Shown here piece by piece: positions 23,924 through 36,400 of a stretch of DNA of 64,000 nucleotides (positions are counted from its first letter, which is position 1; the number at the start of each line of letters is the position of its first letter). Under the pieces are notes generated by a model that saw nothing but the letters and a program-made list of their open reading frames with translations, was not told the DNA's origin and made no database searches. The stretch is from Bilabrum cf. latius (taxonomy: Eukaryota; Bigyra: Bicosoecida; Bigyra; Bicosoecida). The stretch covers positions 186,001 to 250,000 of the forward strand of contig OZ237764.1 in assembly GCA_965178125.1 (NCBI GenBank). Reading direction: 5' to 3'. The position numbers were made by a program, and so were the translations under genes.

Positions 23924-25558
23924 TCATCCTACCACTGACTCGCCAGCCCCAGCGATGCCGCTTGGATCCTACCCTGACCCATCCCCGACTGAAGCAACCT
24001 ACCCAGCCGCCTCTGCTGAATCTTCCACAGTCCGTTCCACGCCGGCTGCAGCTGCCTAATTTTGCTCGCCTGCATCATCCCCCTTCCTATCAGATGCACC
24101 CTCCCGGCCATCGTCCTCATAGTCTCCCTTGGCAGACACCAGGAACAGCTGGTGTATCTTGTGCGAGCGCATCCCCCTGGCTACCTGGTAGAAGGATACC
24201 CAGTGCTTGGGCGCCTGCCCCCTGATCGCGAGCAGGACTTCTCTCCTTGGTAGGTCCACTCCCGGTGCCATGTCCATCCGAACGTCTTCACCCGGCTGCA
24301 GCTCGTTCCATTGCCTCAGCATGGCGGCCTTGGCCTTGTCTGACGGCAGGGCAGTGTCTCTCTCAAGCTTTCTCAGGGGCTTATCAACCGCAACGGTAGC
24401 AGGCCTGCCTGAGACCGATGGGCGCAAGTGCTCGTTCTGCTTGTCGCCCCTCCCCCCATCATTGCTCGCGGCTTCGCTTGCAACCAACAGGGGAGCACTG
24501 GACTCCGCTGCACTAGCACCGCTTGCACCATCATCCCTGCCTGCGAGCAATCGATGCGCCCCAGCACCAGCGATGCCCGCCCCTCCAGCCCCGCCCCCTG
24601 CTGCCCCTCCCTTGCTCCCAGCGGGGCCCCCAGCATCGCCCTCATCTCCGCTGTCCCCCCCAGCATCCCGGCCCGACCCTGCGCTCGCTACTGACAAGGC
24701 TGCTGAGCTGTACCCCGAGGCTTCGCTGGCAACTGAATCAGAGCGACTGCGAGACGATTCCAGGCTTCGGGACTTTCGCGGGGGGTAAGCCACTGCTTCA
24801 GGGACGGGCTGCGGTGGCCGACCGTGCGCATCGAGGGCGTGCTCGCCCTGCCGAAAGCCAAATACTCTCACGTAGTGGTTCCTAATGTGGGCCAGTACGC
24901 GGTTTCCAGCACGTAAAGCCCGAGTCAGTCGAGTCCATAGCGTGTCACAATATTCCAGTGGGTTCTTCGCGAACTGGGCGTCTAAAACTCTGCAGCTCAA
25001 TCGAATCTTGGCTTCTGGCATCGCAAACAAGCCTAGAGCTCGCTTGAAGAGGGGGTTACCAACTTTTCCAGAGGACGCATCTATACCAGGTACTTTGAGT
25101 CGTCTATATACATCAATTACAGCTTCTTGCGTGATCAACTCGGTCGCCTCTCCAGCATCTAGACCACGGCTGACAGCGACGCTGAGTGCAACCGAAGCTA
25201 TCGCCGCAGCTGCGCATTTTGGACCACGCTGCTTAGCGGATAGCCTGTCTTGTACAAATACCTCAGAGACATTACCAGCAGTCACTTCGATGTGACTCGA
25301 ATCCATCTGGAAGACGCGAAGTCGGCAAGTCTTGCAAGCATGCATGCGACGCTTGCGGCGAGGTGCCGGCACTTTTGCGTCGCTATGCGCTCCTTGAGTT
25401 TCACGACGCCATGGTGGAGGTTCCATAGTGCCCAAAAACCTCCAGAATGAGGTCTGATATCCACTTGTCAACGTGCCGCAAACAAATACAGAATGAAACT
25501 GTAGCGAGCACATATGCGACCACACTGGATCCACGGCAACTCGAGACCGTTCGGCCAT
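23924..25558 (-). CDS. BIVM/papain-fold-like protein (tentative)
   Basis: About 544 aa from ATG 25558 to TGA 23924-23926, with three TAG codons near the C-terminus. Alternative starts are ATG 25306 (MDSSHIEVTAGNVSEV) and a Met near residue 45; the first 80 residues look atypical and could be non-coding. The conserved-looking core has KQRGPKCAAAAIASV (candidate nucleophile Cys with upstream Gln), then LAHIRNHYVRVFGF (candidate His in an NHY context), and LLAIRGQAPKHWVSFYQV. From memory these resemble the NHY and RGQRPxxWI motifs of BIVM-type proteins, a papain-like fold of unclear activity. An Ala/Gly/Ser-rich linker of about 150 residues splits the last two motifs. Protease or transglutaminase activity is only a guess. 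Its start lies 58 bp from the divergent phosphatase gene. Confidence 0.55.
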
Positions 25559-25616
25559 TGGAGGTGCAGCTGTTCCAAGTCTCTTCGGCGATTCTAGTAC
25601 CTGCGACTGCGAAGGT

Positions 25617-28600
25617 ATGGCAGCGTCTGGGGCGTCATCATCTGGGGATGCAAGGGCATTCGTTGTCGGCGATGAAATATTGATTCAGGGCAGGCATGTT
25701 GGGACGGTGAAATTCATAGGTAAGCAGCTCGTATTTGGCCCTTTCGGCATTTCCTGTCGTGAATAGCTCTTTTTATCTCAGGGTTCCCCTATCTTTCGTC
25801 GTTTGACCCGCAAAGCCCACCATTCACGGCGGGCACCGGGCATCAGACGACGTAAACGGTCGTTGTCACTGCTGACATCGTGCCGATGCCGTGATTAAGG
25901 CTTGTCTGGTTTGTTCAAGCGCATGGTTTGTTACTGAGTTTTACATCTGGAGCAGGTACGACGTCATTTGACCCGGCTGGCAGGGAATGGATAGGCGTTG
26001 AGCTTGAGCGGCCGATTGGGAAGCACGACGGGAAGGTCAAGAGCGTAAGGTATTTCACGGCAAAGGCAAAGCACGGAACGTTTGTTGCACGGAAGCAGTG
26101 TGAGCTCTACACCGAGGAGAAGCGTGCGGCTCGGAAGATTCAGGCGGCCGCACGCATGAAGATAGCGAAGAAGAAGGTAGAGCAAGACATCAGTTGGAGA
26201 ACCTACAATGCGCTTGATGCATCCGACGAAAACGTGAGCCGAAATTCTTAATTTGTGATAGCATGCTTGGCGAGTCGGTGGCTGGTTTCCCGGCAGAGCA
26301 GCCGGCAGACGGTCCGCGGATCAAGGGCGAGCGAGCACGCGCCTTCTTTTCTCCTCCTCGCCCCAACCCGACCCACCTCCCCGCAGGACCACTTGCACCG
26401 GCGGTAGCAACTCATGACTGGTGGCCTGCCCCAGAGCGAGGACAAGCTCACAGCCGCGGTGCGGGAGAGCGTCGTGAAGGCCGCAGACTCGATGGAGCCA
26501 GGCCCGGAGTACAAGGGCATCCGGCTGAGCTTCCCTATGACGATGGAGCAGTGCCACGAGCTAATCACGTACTTCAAGGGGGGCAATGTGCTGCACTACA
26601 AGTACGTGGTGCAGGTGCTGGAGCACTTTGCGGACGCCATGGCCAAGCAGGAGACCCTGGTGGAGACAACGGTGGAAAAGGGGGAGAGGCTGGCGGTGGT
26701 GGGGGACACGCACGGGCAGCTGCAGGACCTCTACTCGATCTTCACCATCAACGGGACCCCTGATGCGAGGAACAGGTACCTCGTCAACGGCGACTTTGTT
26801 GACAGGGGAAGGTATGGCGCGGAGATCGCCATCACCCTGTTCTGCTTCCACCTCGCCAACCCGCACTCCCTGCTCATGAACAGAGGGTGAGGAATCAAAT
26901 AGACCTGTAGCGCACGCAATAGACAATGGAGGGGAGGGGGTGTGGGTGCAACTTGCAGAAGCTCCTCCCTTCCCTTCCCCCTTTCCCCCAAAGCTCCTGA
27001 TTGAACCCATCCCTGCCAGTCCCAATCGCCTCTTGCTCGCTATCGCAGGAACCACGAGGAGACGTCGCAGAACGAGACGCAGGGCTTCCTGCAGGAGCTG
27101 GCCAGCAAGTACGGCCCGGGCCCGCATGCATCTGCCGTTGGTGGAAGCGCCGAGGCGAGCCGGAACGTCTACGGCATGTTCCACCACGCCTTCGACACGC
27201 TGCCTCTGGCCACGCTGATCCGGAAGGAGGACAGGAAGGTGTTCGTGGTGCACGGCGGCCTATTCGACCGCAACCAGAACGTGAAGCTGTCCCACATCCA
27301 GGCGATCAAGCGCAGGAGGAGCATCCCATGGGGCAGGCAGACGTTCGAGGACAAGCTGTTCGAGGACATGATGTGGTCCGACCCGCGCGAGGACATGCGC
27401 GGCACTGAGCCGTCCACCAGGGGCGCCGGCGTGTTCTTCGGGCCCGACGTCACGGAGCGGTTCTGCGCTCTGAACGGAATCTCTCTGGTCATCCGTTCCC
27501 ACGAGTGCGTCAAGGAGGGATACATGTACCAGCACCAGGACAGGTGCCTGACCATCTTCAGCGCCAGCCGGTACTGCGGCACGGGTGTGAACAGCGGGGC
27601 CTTCATCGTGTTCGACTCTGACCTCACGAACGTGGTGCAGCAGTTCATGGCAGGCCCGCTCGAGAGCACCAAGCCTGCCCCGCTCGCCGCCAGCGCGCTG
27701 AGCTAGCCGTACAAGCCGCAGGCTCCCCCACGGGCCGACGAGGTCGATAGCACTCGCCAGAAAGACGTAGTCAAGTCGAAGATCATCGAGCGGATCGTGC
27801 TCAAGAAGCCAGACCTGTACTGGTACTTCTCCAACGCAGACAAGGAGCACACGGGCACGATCGACCGGTTGGGCTGGGCCGAGGCCATGCGGACCGTGCT
27901 GGACATGCCCGACCTGCAGTGGATGCGCCTCTCGTACGAGCTGGTGGAGGCGGACTCGGACGGCAAGATTAACTACACCAAGTTCCTGGAGAGGTACCGC
28001 ATCCGCATGCGGGAGGAAGACCAGTCCTGGCAGAACGCCGTTCTGGGCCGAGTGTGCGAGAAGCTCTTCAAGATGTGCGCCAGCCTCGAGGACGCATACA
28101 AGCTCTTCGACGCTGACGGGTCCGGCAAGATCGAGTACTCCGAGTTCGTGGGCACCCTGGAGAAGCTGGACGTGGGCCTGAGCCGCAAGCAGATCTACGA
28201 GTTGATGCGGTCCATCGACACCGACCAGGACTCGAAGATATCGCTCGAGGAGTTCGCCTCGAGGTTCAGGATTGTGTTCAGCGCCGTTCAGAAATCGGGA
28301 GGCAAGGCGCCGCCCGGGGGCGCCCCCCTGGACGAGTGGACGCTGCACACGCTTCAGAGGGTGGGCACGCACCTCTTCGCGGGGAGCCTCAACGCCTCTC
28401 AGCTCTTTGCCAAGCTGGACACGGACAAGGACTCGGCCGTGTCCAGAGACGAGTTCCATGCCGCGCTGACCGAGATGCGGCTGGAGCCCCCGTTGACGGC
28501 CGAGGAGGAGGGCAAGCTGATGCGGGCCATCGACACGAACAACAGCGGGCACATTAACTACGTCGAGTTCATCGAGGCCTTCTCCTTCGCAGACGTGGGC

Positions 28601-28987
28601 GCCGCCAAGGCCGCCAAGGCAGCCTCCGCTGGCTCCCCTGACGCCGGGCAGTCGGGCGGGGACTGGCAGCGAGCCGTGATCGAGCAAGTAGTGAACGTGC
28701 TATTCGAGTACAGGATTGAGCTGGGCGCCGCATTCGAGAAATTTGATCTGGACAACTCGGGGACGGTAAGCAGCGAGGAGTTCCGGATGGGCCTCAAGGC
28801 CCTGACGGGAGCGATCGGGTCCAACCTGACCGACATGCAGGCGGACGAGCTGCTGAAGTCGCTCGACTAGAATGGCGATGGAGTCATCTCGTATCAGGAG
28901 TTCCTGGAGGGATTCTCGGTGGTGGATACCGAGGCTAAGAGCAAAGGGGCGGCAACCGGTGGTGCCGCCAGCGGGGCGGGCAGATGA
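25617..28987 (+). CDS. CAP-Gly / IQ / PPP phosphatase / EF-hand fusion (PPEF-like)
   Basis: Four exons (25617..25719, 25956..26233, 26387..26886, 27049..28987; introns 236, 153 and 162 nt, phases consistent) give about 939 aa. Residues 18-90 form a CAP-Gly domain (FDPAGREWIGVELERPIGKH, KHGTFV), which in known proteins binds tubulin or EB C-termini. Next is an IQ motif (RKIQAAARMKIAKKK). The PPP catalytic domain has VVGDTHGQ, NGDFVDRG, GNHE (split by intron 3), VVHGGLF, RSHEC and SASRYCG. The C-terminal 400 residues hold up to eight EF-hand-like loops, e.g. DADGSGKIEYSEF and DTDQDSKISLEEF, more than usual for RdgC/PPEF enzymes. Three TAG codons are read: 26405, 27704 (between phosphatase and EF-hands) and 28868, inside the last EF-hand loop (D-Q-NGDGVISYQEF). 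Ends TGA. Likely a Ca2+/calmodulin-regulated Ser/Thr phosphatase targeted to microtubules. Confidence 0.9.
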
Positions 28988-29143
28988 GTACACAAACGAA
29001 TTGCTATACAGGTCGCACGTGCCCTAGACTCTACTTGTTCGTGGTTCACCGAATCCAACCAAACTTTGATGGGTCGTGCATAAAAAACGGACTGGCCAGT
29101 AAGAATCATCCAAAATCAAGTCCGAACTTGGATCAAGCTGGGA

Positions 29144-32100
29144 TCACTAGCGCCCATTCCCTCGACTGCCCCTCCCCCAACCGCCGGTCTCACCATCTTC
29201 ATCCGCTAGATCTTCACGGAGTGAATCAAGCATGCAGCCTCGCGGCCTGCCTTTCCCGTCCTTTGTACCTGTTTGCGGCAGACTGAACGACGAACGCTAG
29301 CCCGATTCGCGCTCCAAGTACCTCTGCACAGTCGATGGAAGCACCAGAGGCCTCAGCCTCATCCCTGCGGCAGGCGCATTTGCCGGCATGCTGACCCCAC
29401 CGCTGAGGTGCGGCCCCGCTGGGATGGGCTTGAAGTCACCTGTGGGGAGGCCTCCCGTGAGGGCATTGCCGGCTGATGTGCCCCCGAGCACCTCCTCCCA
29501 GGCCTTAGACACGGACGGTGCTTGCTGCGAAGCGCCTGCTCCCCGGGTCAGCGATAAAGAGTTCGAGTCCCCGTCGCTCTCGGACTCGTAGGCAGCGATC
29601 CGCTTCAGTTCCTCCGACAAATCAAGTGCGTCCTCGTCCTCCGCATCGCTGCTATCCTGCTCGTCAGTGTCAGCGTCATTGCCCTGGATGCCATCAGGCT
29701 AATCGTCCATACTGCTCGCATACACTTGCTCATCATCTTGGCTCGTCGGGTCCTGCACACCCACTGCCCCGGGCTCCTCCTCGCTGATCACCTGCACCCG
29801 GCCTTCCCCGAACAGCTCGATCAGCCGCACACGCCGCTCGCCACTCTCGCTCCCAAGTTCTTCGGACTCACCACTCGATGATGGAGGCGCAGCGTCCCGT
29901 GCTTCGGATCCGGCTGGATCATTGGAGGGATCACGAAGCACCTCAGCCTCCACCTCTTGATCTTCACCGCCGCTGTCATCGTCACTGTCATTCCCACCAC
30001 TCTCTCCTCTGCTTGCCGCAGAAACGTTGTGGGCACCGGCGCTGCCAGCACCTGACCCAGCGGAAGCAGCGCTAAACCGCTCTCGAGACGTTGACCCACC
30101 TTCATCAGCTGACGTGCCTTCTGCAGAGACAGAAACCGGGGCTGCGCCGCCTTGCATCTCCCGAATGGTTGAAGCTACTGCAGTCATGTGCGCCTGCCGT
30201 ACAACAGCCATGTGCCTGGACTGTTTGCTAGCCTGCCGACCTTGGCCTTGGGCCTCTTGCAGGTCAGTATCGCCGTACGTGATGCCAGCGTTTGTCATAG
30301 GGAGCCTAGGCAGCGCCCCCATAGCATGATTAGACTCGTACCGCAGCAAGGTCGCGTCATTAGCGCCTCCGGTGCCTCCACCGGGCTCTACCACGGAGGC
30401 GTCGTGGTGATGCTCCGCAGCCTCCGTTGCTGCAGGCTTTTCGGATTTACGGCCTTTCTAGGCATGTATCTCGCCACCGGAACCGATCTTCTTGCTCTCG
30501 ACAGCCCCCTCTTCGTCCTCAATCTCTTCGGCATTCGCCACCGTTCTGCCAATCTGGCGTGACACCGGGGACACCACCCTGCTAGCCAGCCCCTCCCCAC
30601 CGGAAGCAGACTGCTTTCGCCGCCGCAGCACGGCTCGCATGGTTCGCGCAGCTGCATCCCCACCGAGCACGCGATTCCGAGCACCCACGGGGCTCCGTTT
30701 GGTTCCACGGCTAGCTCGGGCCGATCGATCACCCTTTGCTGACTGCCTGGTCGTTGACTAGGGGCCCACACCTCTGGCAGCAGCTCCCCCCTCCACCTCT
30801 CCGTCAGCTGGTGCTGCACCGGAACCCACAGAATCGGCATCGGTCCCTTTTCCTTGCTTCATCTGCGCCAAGACTTTGCTGGCCCATTTGCCAGCGACTG
30901 CATCGTCTTTTGGCTTCTTCCATGCACCGTGCCGCGACTTTCCGGCCACGAGTCGCGACTGCGCCCCCCTGGATGAGCCGCCGCCAGCTGTTTCTCGAAA
31001 TGCCCTACGCTTGCGGAGAGCACGTGGCTAGCTAGACAGTCGTGTCCCGCACGCATCGCGAGTTGGTACAGGGACCAAGTCAGCCCCAATCCATCGCGTG
31101 AATTTGGAACCGTTGATGCCCATGTCCTTCGGTCTCAGGTCCCAGCGAGACGGTAGGGGCAGCTTCTCCCCCCTCAGGTTCACCCGAGTCGTTGCAAGCT
31201 CCCCACCCCCCTCTACGATATCTACGAATGCGTGGTACTCAGTGAGTCGCTGTGCGTACGCCTCCTCGAGTCGAGCTTGCACCTTCTCGCGGTGTCGTAT
31301 CACCCTCTTCAGGCGATCAGACTGCGATTCCGCCTTTTCGCGCTTCATATCACTACCGCGGCTAGCACCGGCCATGGCCCCCGCACCGCCGGTATTTCCC
31401 GGCCCACTGCCAGCTCCAGAGGCACCTCCAGCCCCAGCTCCAGCAGGTGGGGCGGCCCCTCCCGACGCTCCTCCTGCAGCACCCCCACCAGAGCCGTTGT
31501 TACCGTCCCCACCATCACTGCCACCCCCCTTCCCACCAGCTGATGCGCCACCACTGCCGTCCATGTCATCTGCACCTTCCCTATCTTCGACAGATTCATC
31601 CGCGGCAATGGCACCGGTCGCACCCGTCTCTCTCACCTCACCAGTCGAAGTATCTCCGACAGACCCATCGACCGCGCTGGCCAGCTGCGAGTCATCGCCA
31701 TGCCCAGCACCAGCTCCCGCTTTGCCAACAATTCCAGGCACTTTTTCACCGCCATCGTCTCCCTTCGCCACTTCGACTCCAAGTTCGTCTTTCTCTAGCC
31801 CTGTCCTGACCTTCATGGACGGGTCCTCAACGCCCTCGATCTCGAACACGTTGTGGTCCTGGATCTGGCGGAATCGAGGCAGTTCTCGCCCCGTCAGCCA
31901 CTTGTGCACGTCCTATCGATTCAGCGTGAGAATCTGCGCAGTGACTAGAGCCGAGTTGGAGATCCATACAACGACGAGGCCAGCCGGCAGCTGCACCACG
32001 AGCGGAGCCATGAGAATCATGCCCATCTGGATCGCGCTGCGAAGGCGGACGGAAAGCGTCTGCCCCAGCATGGCCGAAACTGCGGTTCGTTGCTTCCCCG

Positions 32101-33304
32101 CGGCCAAACGAGGATCCCTCATACCTCCGAATGCCATCTCGCTGAGCCCATAGGCAGCCCCCATGGCAATCGCGGGGAGCATCAGCGTCGGGTCCGATTG
32201 CGTGAGATCTTCAAACCAGAACAAGCCAGCAGTTTCCCACGACTCATCCCCCGTGAGCACGAGGTGCCTAGCCCCCAGCGAGCCCGCCATCATGGTGGGT
32301 ATGAACAGCAGTGGGGTGGACAGACTCCTCCAAGGGTAGCACCCTGCCGCGTGCAGTGCCGCCCTCAGCCCGCGAAAGGTGGTCATGGCCACCCCCATGC
32401 GCTCCCAGTAGGTTGCGTTGGGACCCAGGCGCAGGACAGCCCGCTCATGGGCGTGCATGAGCCGTCTCATTTCGGGCTGTGCGTCTTGCGACCTGCGGGG
32501 AAGAAGAGATGCGGCGAGGTGCGGTGCGGTTCACGGTGAACTGGTTGGGGCGCAGTGCAAGACGGGCGAGCGATGGGCTGCATCAACCGATGGCACGGCC
32601 ATACTCAGACTGGAGCAGTCACCGCGTGACAGTTCTGCTCACCGTGCGGCATTTCGTAGCGACATGATTTGCACAGGGAGCACAGCCAGCCGGTAGCCTA
32701 GCAAACCAACGAATATGGTTCCCATCCAATCCAGGCCAGTCAAATCGTGCAGATGCTGGAGCCACGAACCAGTTGTTGTCACTATATTCATATAGGCTTG
32801 GTACCATGACCCCTCTGGGTCTAGCCAGAGGACTGGGTAGGGATGGGGAGTGTCGACGTCGTAGGGGAAATCGGAGTAGGGGTTGATCGATGACTGCTGA
32901 ATCATCGGGGTATCAAAGAGCTACTCAGCGACTTGATCTATTCGATGCCGCGCTGGTGCCACTGGAACACCTGTCCCGGAAGCCGTAGCCTACGTTGTTG
33001 CTTCCGCTGATGCGCCAGCGCCAAGCAACCGAGCACCCCACCTGCGGGCTTTGCTGGCCCATCCTTCCGATTCCCCCCGCACATCGCAACTATCCTTCTC
33101 TTTGATGGAATCATGCACAGCTCTTGAGTGGCAGCCTCGTGAGAGGACACTTTCAACACCTCGTGATGTGATGCGAGCAACTTCCGGAACTCGATGCCGC
33201 GAAATTCTGCAAATTCTGACATGAACTGGGTTGTTGCAGGCAGACAAGCGATTCATCTGTAGTAGCTTTCGCACATATCGAGATGAAATTGTATTCTTCG
33301 ACAT
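29144..33304 (-). CDS. OXA1/YidC/Alb3-family membrane insertase with long tail
   Basis: Two exons (33304..32643 and 32492..29144, 150-nt intron) give about 1,336 aa. The N-terminus (MSKNTISSRYVRKLLQMNRL, then an Arg-rich, acid-poor stretch) looks like a mitochondrial presequence. The insertase core covers about residues 120-415: first helix GTIFVGLLGYRLAVLPVQIM, the SLRNAAR/MRRLM cytosolic hairpin, and later helices including PAGLVVVWISNSALVTAQIL. OXA1-type proteins insert membrane proteins co- or post-translationally. Here the core is followed, across a TAG at 31913, by about 920 disordered residues, first Gly/Ala-rich, then basic, then strongly acidic, in the same frame through nine TAGs in total to a TAG-TGA end. 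Usual OXA1 tails are under 150 residues. I favour mitochondrial OXA1/COX18 over plastid Alb3 because of the presequence only. Confidence 0.82.
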
Positions 33305-33401
33305 GCTCCAACGAAGAGAAAGTAAAAACTAAATGTGATTGCTCTGCTAAAATGGAACCTTTTAAACACTGTATACCGTATATCGAACGTTCCTCGATCA
33401 A
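33305..33401. promoter_or_regulatory. Divergent promoter region (OXA1-like / MOT1)
   Basis: Only 97 bp separate the two start codons (130 bp if MOT1 starts at 33435). This stretch is notably A/T-richer than the coding sequence around it. No defined element seen. Confidence 0.4.
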
Positions 33402-36400
33402 ATGAACTTGCAAAAAATAGTCAGAAATCGATGCATGGAATCAGCGTCGACCGGGGTTAAATCAATTGATTATGCACTTAAGCTTCTGTACGGTGAGATT
33501 GAAGCTACGTGTTGCCTCAGCGAATCACTAGGAATAACAAAATGTTTGCTGTTGCACTTTGCCTTCATTTGCAGATGTTTCATCACCTCGATTTGTACGA
33601 GATGAGGCAATAGCGACGATGGTAGCATCTATGTCAGATATCACGGATCTAGGGGAGCTTCGCGAGAGACGTCTTCTGTAGCAGCTACTTTCAGGGGTTC
33701 GGTCCTCAAGTGCAAGCACAAGGAGCACATTCTCTGCCGCCATTGGCGCCATCGCCGGCACTCAAACAGAGTCTTCTTTGCTAAGAAGCGATACATTCTT
33801 TCATGACATTGGTGGCCTGCTGACACTCAACGAATTTCAGCCAAAGCGAGTGCTTGCCAATGGAAAGGCTCTCGTTAAAAGTGCTAGCACGAAGTGTGCG
33901 TAGTCAAGGAGGCAGAACTTGCCCATTCAAAGGTAGCGCGAGCTGGCCAAGCAGTCCCTTGGTTTCGGAATCGACGACGATGACGCAAAGATCGGAGTCG
34001 AGTTGATGCAGGTTGACGATGCGATTCTGGCTGACAGGGACCTGGGCTTGCATCCGGAACCCAGCACAAAGCGCAGTGGCAGCCAAAATGCTCGGAGTGG
34101 CCGGTCGCGCGATTTGGATGCTCTTGATGTAGCATTTACGCCCAGCCAAAGTTCGTGTGCTGATGCTGGGGGTTCTCCTCGCAGGACGACGAGAACCAGG
34201 ATGGGTGCAGCTCGCGGGGAGTCGGCAAGTGCCGCGGAGAGAGCCGCTGCTGAAACTGGCGCACGGGGCATGGCGCAGCCGACCGCCCCAGGCCATGAAG
34301 CTTCTCATGGATTTGATGAGCTGCTGTTTGCGCTGGTGAGCCCTCGGTGGCAGTCGCGACACGGTGCTTGCACTGCACTCCGGGCTATCGTGGCTGCGTA
34401 GCCTTGGAGGATGCAGTCTGGGTGGGGCGGACAGGACACAGGTGAATTGGCCAAGGCGAGACATACATCTAGCCTGGCCTTGGAGGATGCGCGCAGTGCG
34501 AGCAGCTTGTCGGCCTCGTCGGGTTCTGCGTCCGAGCATGAGCAGGATCACGGCATTGCCGTGATGTCGGCCTCCTCACGACAGGCTTCTCAGGCGAGGC
34601 TGGAGGATTTAGTCGTGCGATGCTTGGGATTGCTCCTCTTGGATCGGTTCGGTGACTACTCCAGTGCGAAGGCAAGAGCCCCGGTGCGGGAGGCGGCCGC
34701 AGAGCTGCTGGCAGAGATCGTGGCTGGCTTGTCGCCAGTGGCTGCTGCCCGTGTTCTGGACTCCCTGCTTCGCATCGCTGGCGAGGACTCGTGGCACGTG
34801 CGGCATGGGGCCTGGCTGGCAATCCGGGTTATTCTTCTTAAGCGTCACAGCCAGGATCCAGACGGTGGTGGCACGTAGCCCACGGGCGTGCTGCACATGG
34901 ACCCATCGGACGGCGCCCGCCTCCTAGACAAGTGCGCGGCGGCGCTGAAGGACAGCGTGGCGGAGGTGCGCGGGGCGGCTGCGGAGGTGATTCTGAGCGT
35001 GATGAAAACTGCAGGGGCTACGGCCAGGCAAGTCATGGATAGTCGAGGCACTGCGTCATCATTGGCTCCCCAAGACACCAGTGGTGGTGAGCTTCAAGTA
35101 GCAGGCGCGCTGTGTGAGGGCCTCGTGTCCTCTTTCCAAGCCACGTCATCCGGGGACAGAGAGGTGCTCCTGCATTGCGTGAAGCAGCTATTCGTCGATC
35201 AACAAGACTCGAGCGTGGAAAATGCCGTAGCCTCAAAGGAGATGGCAGGAATGGCGAAATCTTCATCTGCGTCTTCTTCGTGCGCATCCAGTGCAGCGTC
35301 AGGAAGCGGGGCTGCCGCCACTAGTAGCAGAATGCTTATCGCTCCAATCTGGCAGCCGGCAGTGCTTCGCACAATTGCGGGTAGCTGCAGGCACCCAGAT
35401 AGTAGCATAAGATTCGCGGCATTAGAAGCTCTACGCTGTGCCGGGGAAGCAGCAGTGTGCATAGGAACAGAAAGTGAGTCTTTGGGAGATGTGGTCTCAA
35501 TGATACTTTGGTCATGCTTCCTAGGGCTGGTGGCCGACCCCAATCCTTCTTGCAGGCTTGAGGGTGCGCGGGCCCTGGCAGCATGGGTTGGGATAAAGTC
35601 TGATTCGGGAGATGCACGAATAGAGGTGTAGGGACAGGGCAGCGGTTGGAAGGGCATCGAGCTTGGATCGGTAGTTGCGGCCTGGTGCGAGGTTGGTGCG
35701 CTTGCTGATGGCACCACTGTCTCGCTCGACTTGCCGTGCCCGTCCGATGAGAAGGATGGCGCCGAGAGAAAGATTGAGACGGAATTGAAAGAAGCTGGGA
35801 AGGCTGAGGGTTCGGCAGCTTGCGCCTCTAAGGCCGCGCCAAGTAGGGGTGCAGCTGCGGCCGGCGAGTTCGGAGCTGTTGCATCAAAGGACGGAAGTGA
35901 GCATCATGAGGACATGGAGGAATCGGACGACTCGGACGAGTCGAATTCGAGCTCATCAGATGAAGAGGGGCTGGATGGTGCTGCCTCGGTTGGTGCAGCA
36001 ATAGACCCAGAGCGGCGCGCGGCAGCAGCAGCTGCCATCGCCCGCCTACTAGGGTCCCCTACCGTGGTGTTAGCAGCGACCAAAGGGGGAGTAAAGCCAA
36101 TCACACAGACGATCATCGTACCTCTGCTAGCGTCCCACAACGAAAACCAGGTACATCTAGCGGCACTCGTGCTGTGGTGGCTCCGGCAGGGACAGGTGGG
36201 GCTTCGCGATGCAAAGCTTGGTAGCGGTCATGCAGAGTCACCAGCAGGAAGGGCTAACTCTTCGAGCGACTGGCCCGTCGGCAGGGTATTGCTCGCGGGA
36301 CTAATGCCTGATACGCTCCACCGGGAGATGTGGGCAGCATCCTCCATGCTCGCTCGAACAGCAGCCCAGGGCGTGCTAGCCCATACTGCATCTCCGTATT

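Noticed and set aside
26234-26251. CAP-Gly/IQ protein ending at its TAA (26249-26251) as a separate small gene
   Set aside because: A GTGAGC donor just upstream and an acceptor at 26386 join it in phase to the phosphatase exon, which lacks a convincing start of its own. Kept as the refuting alternative for the fusion.
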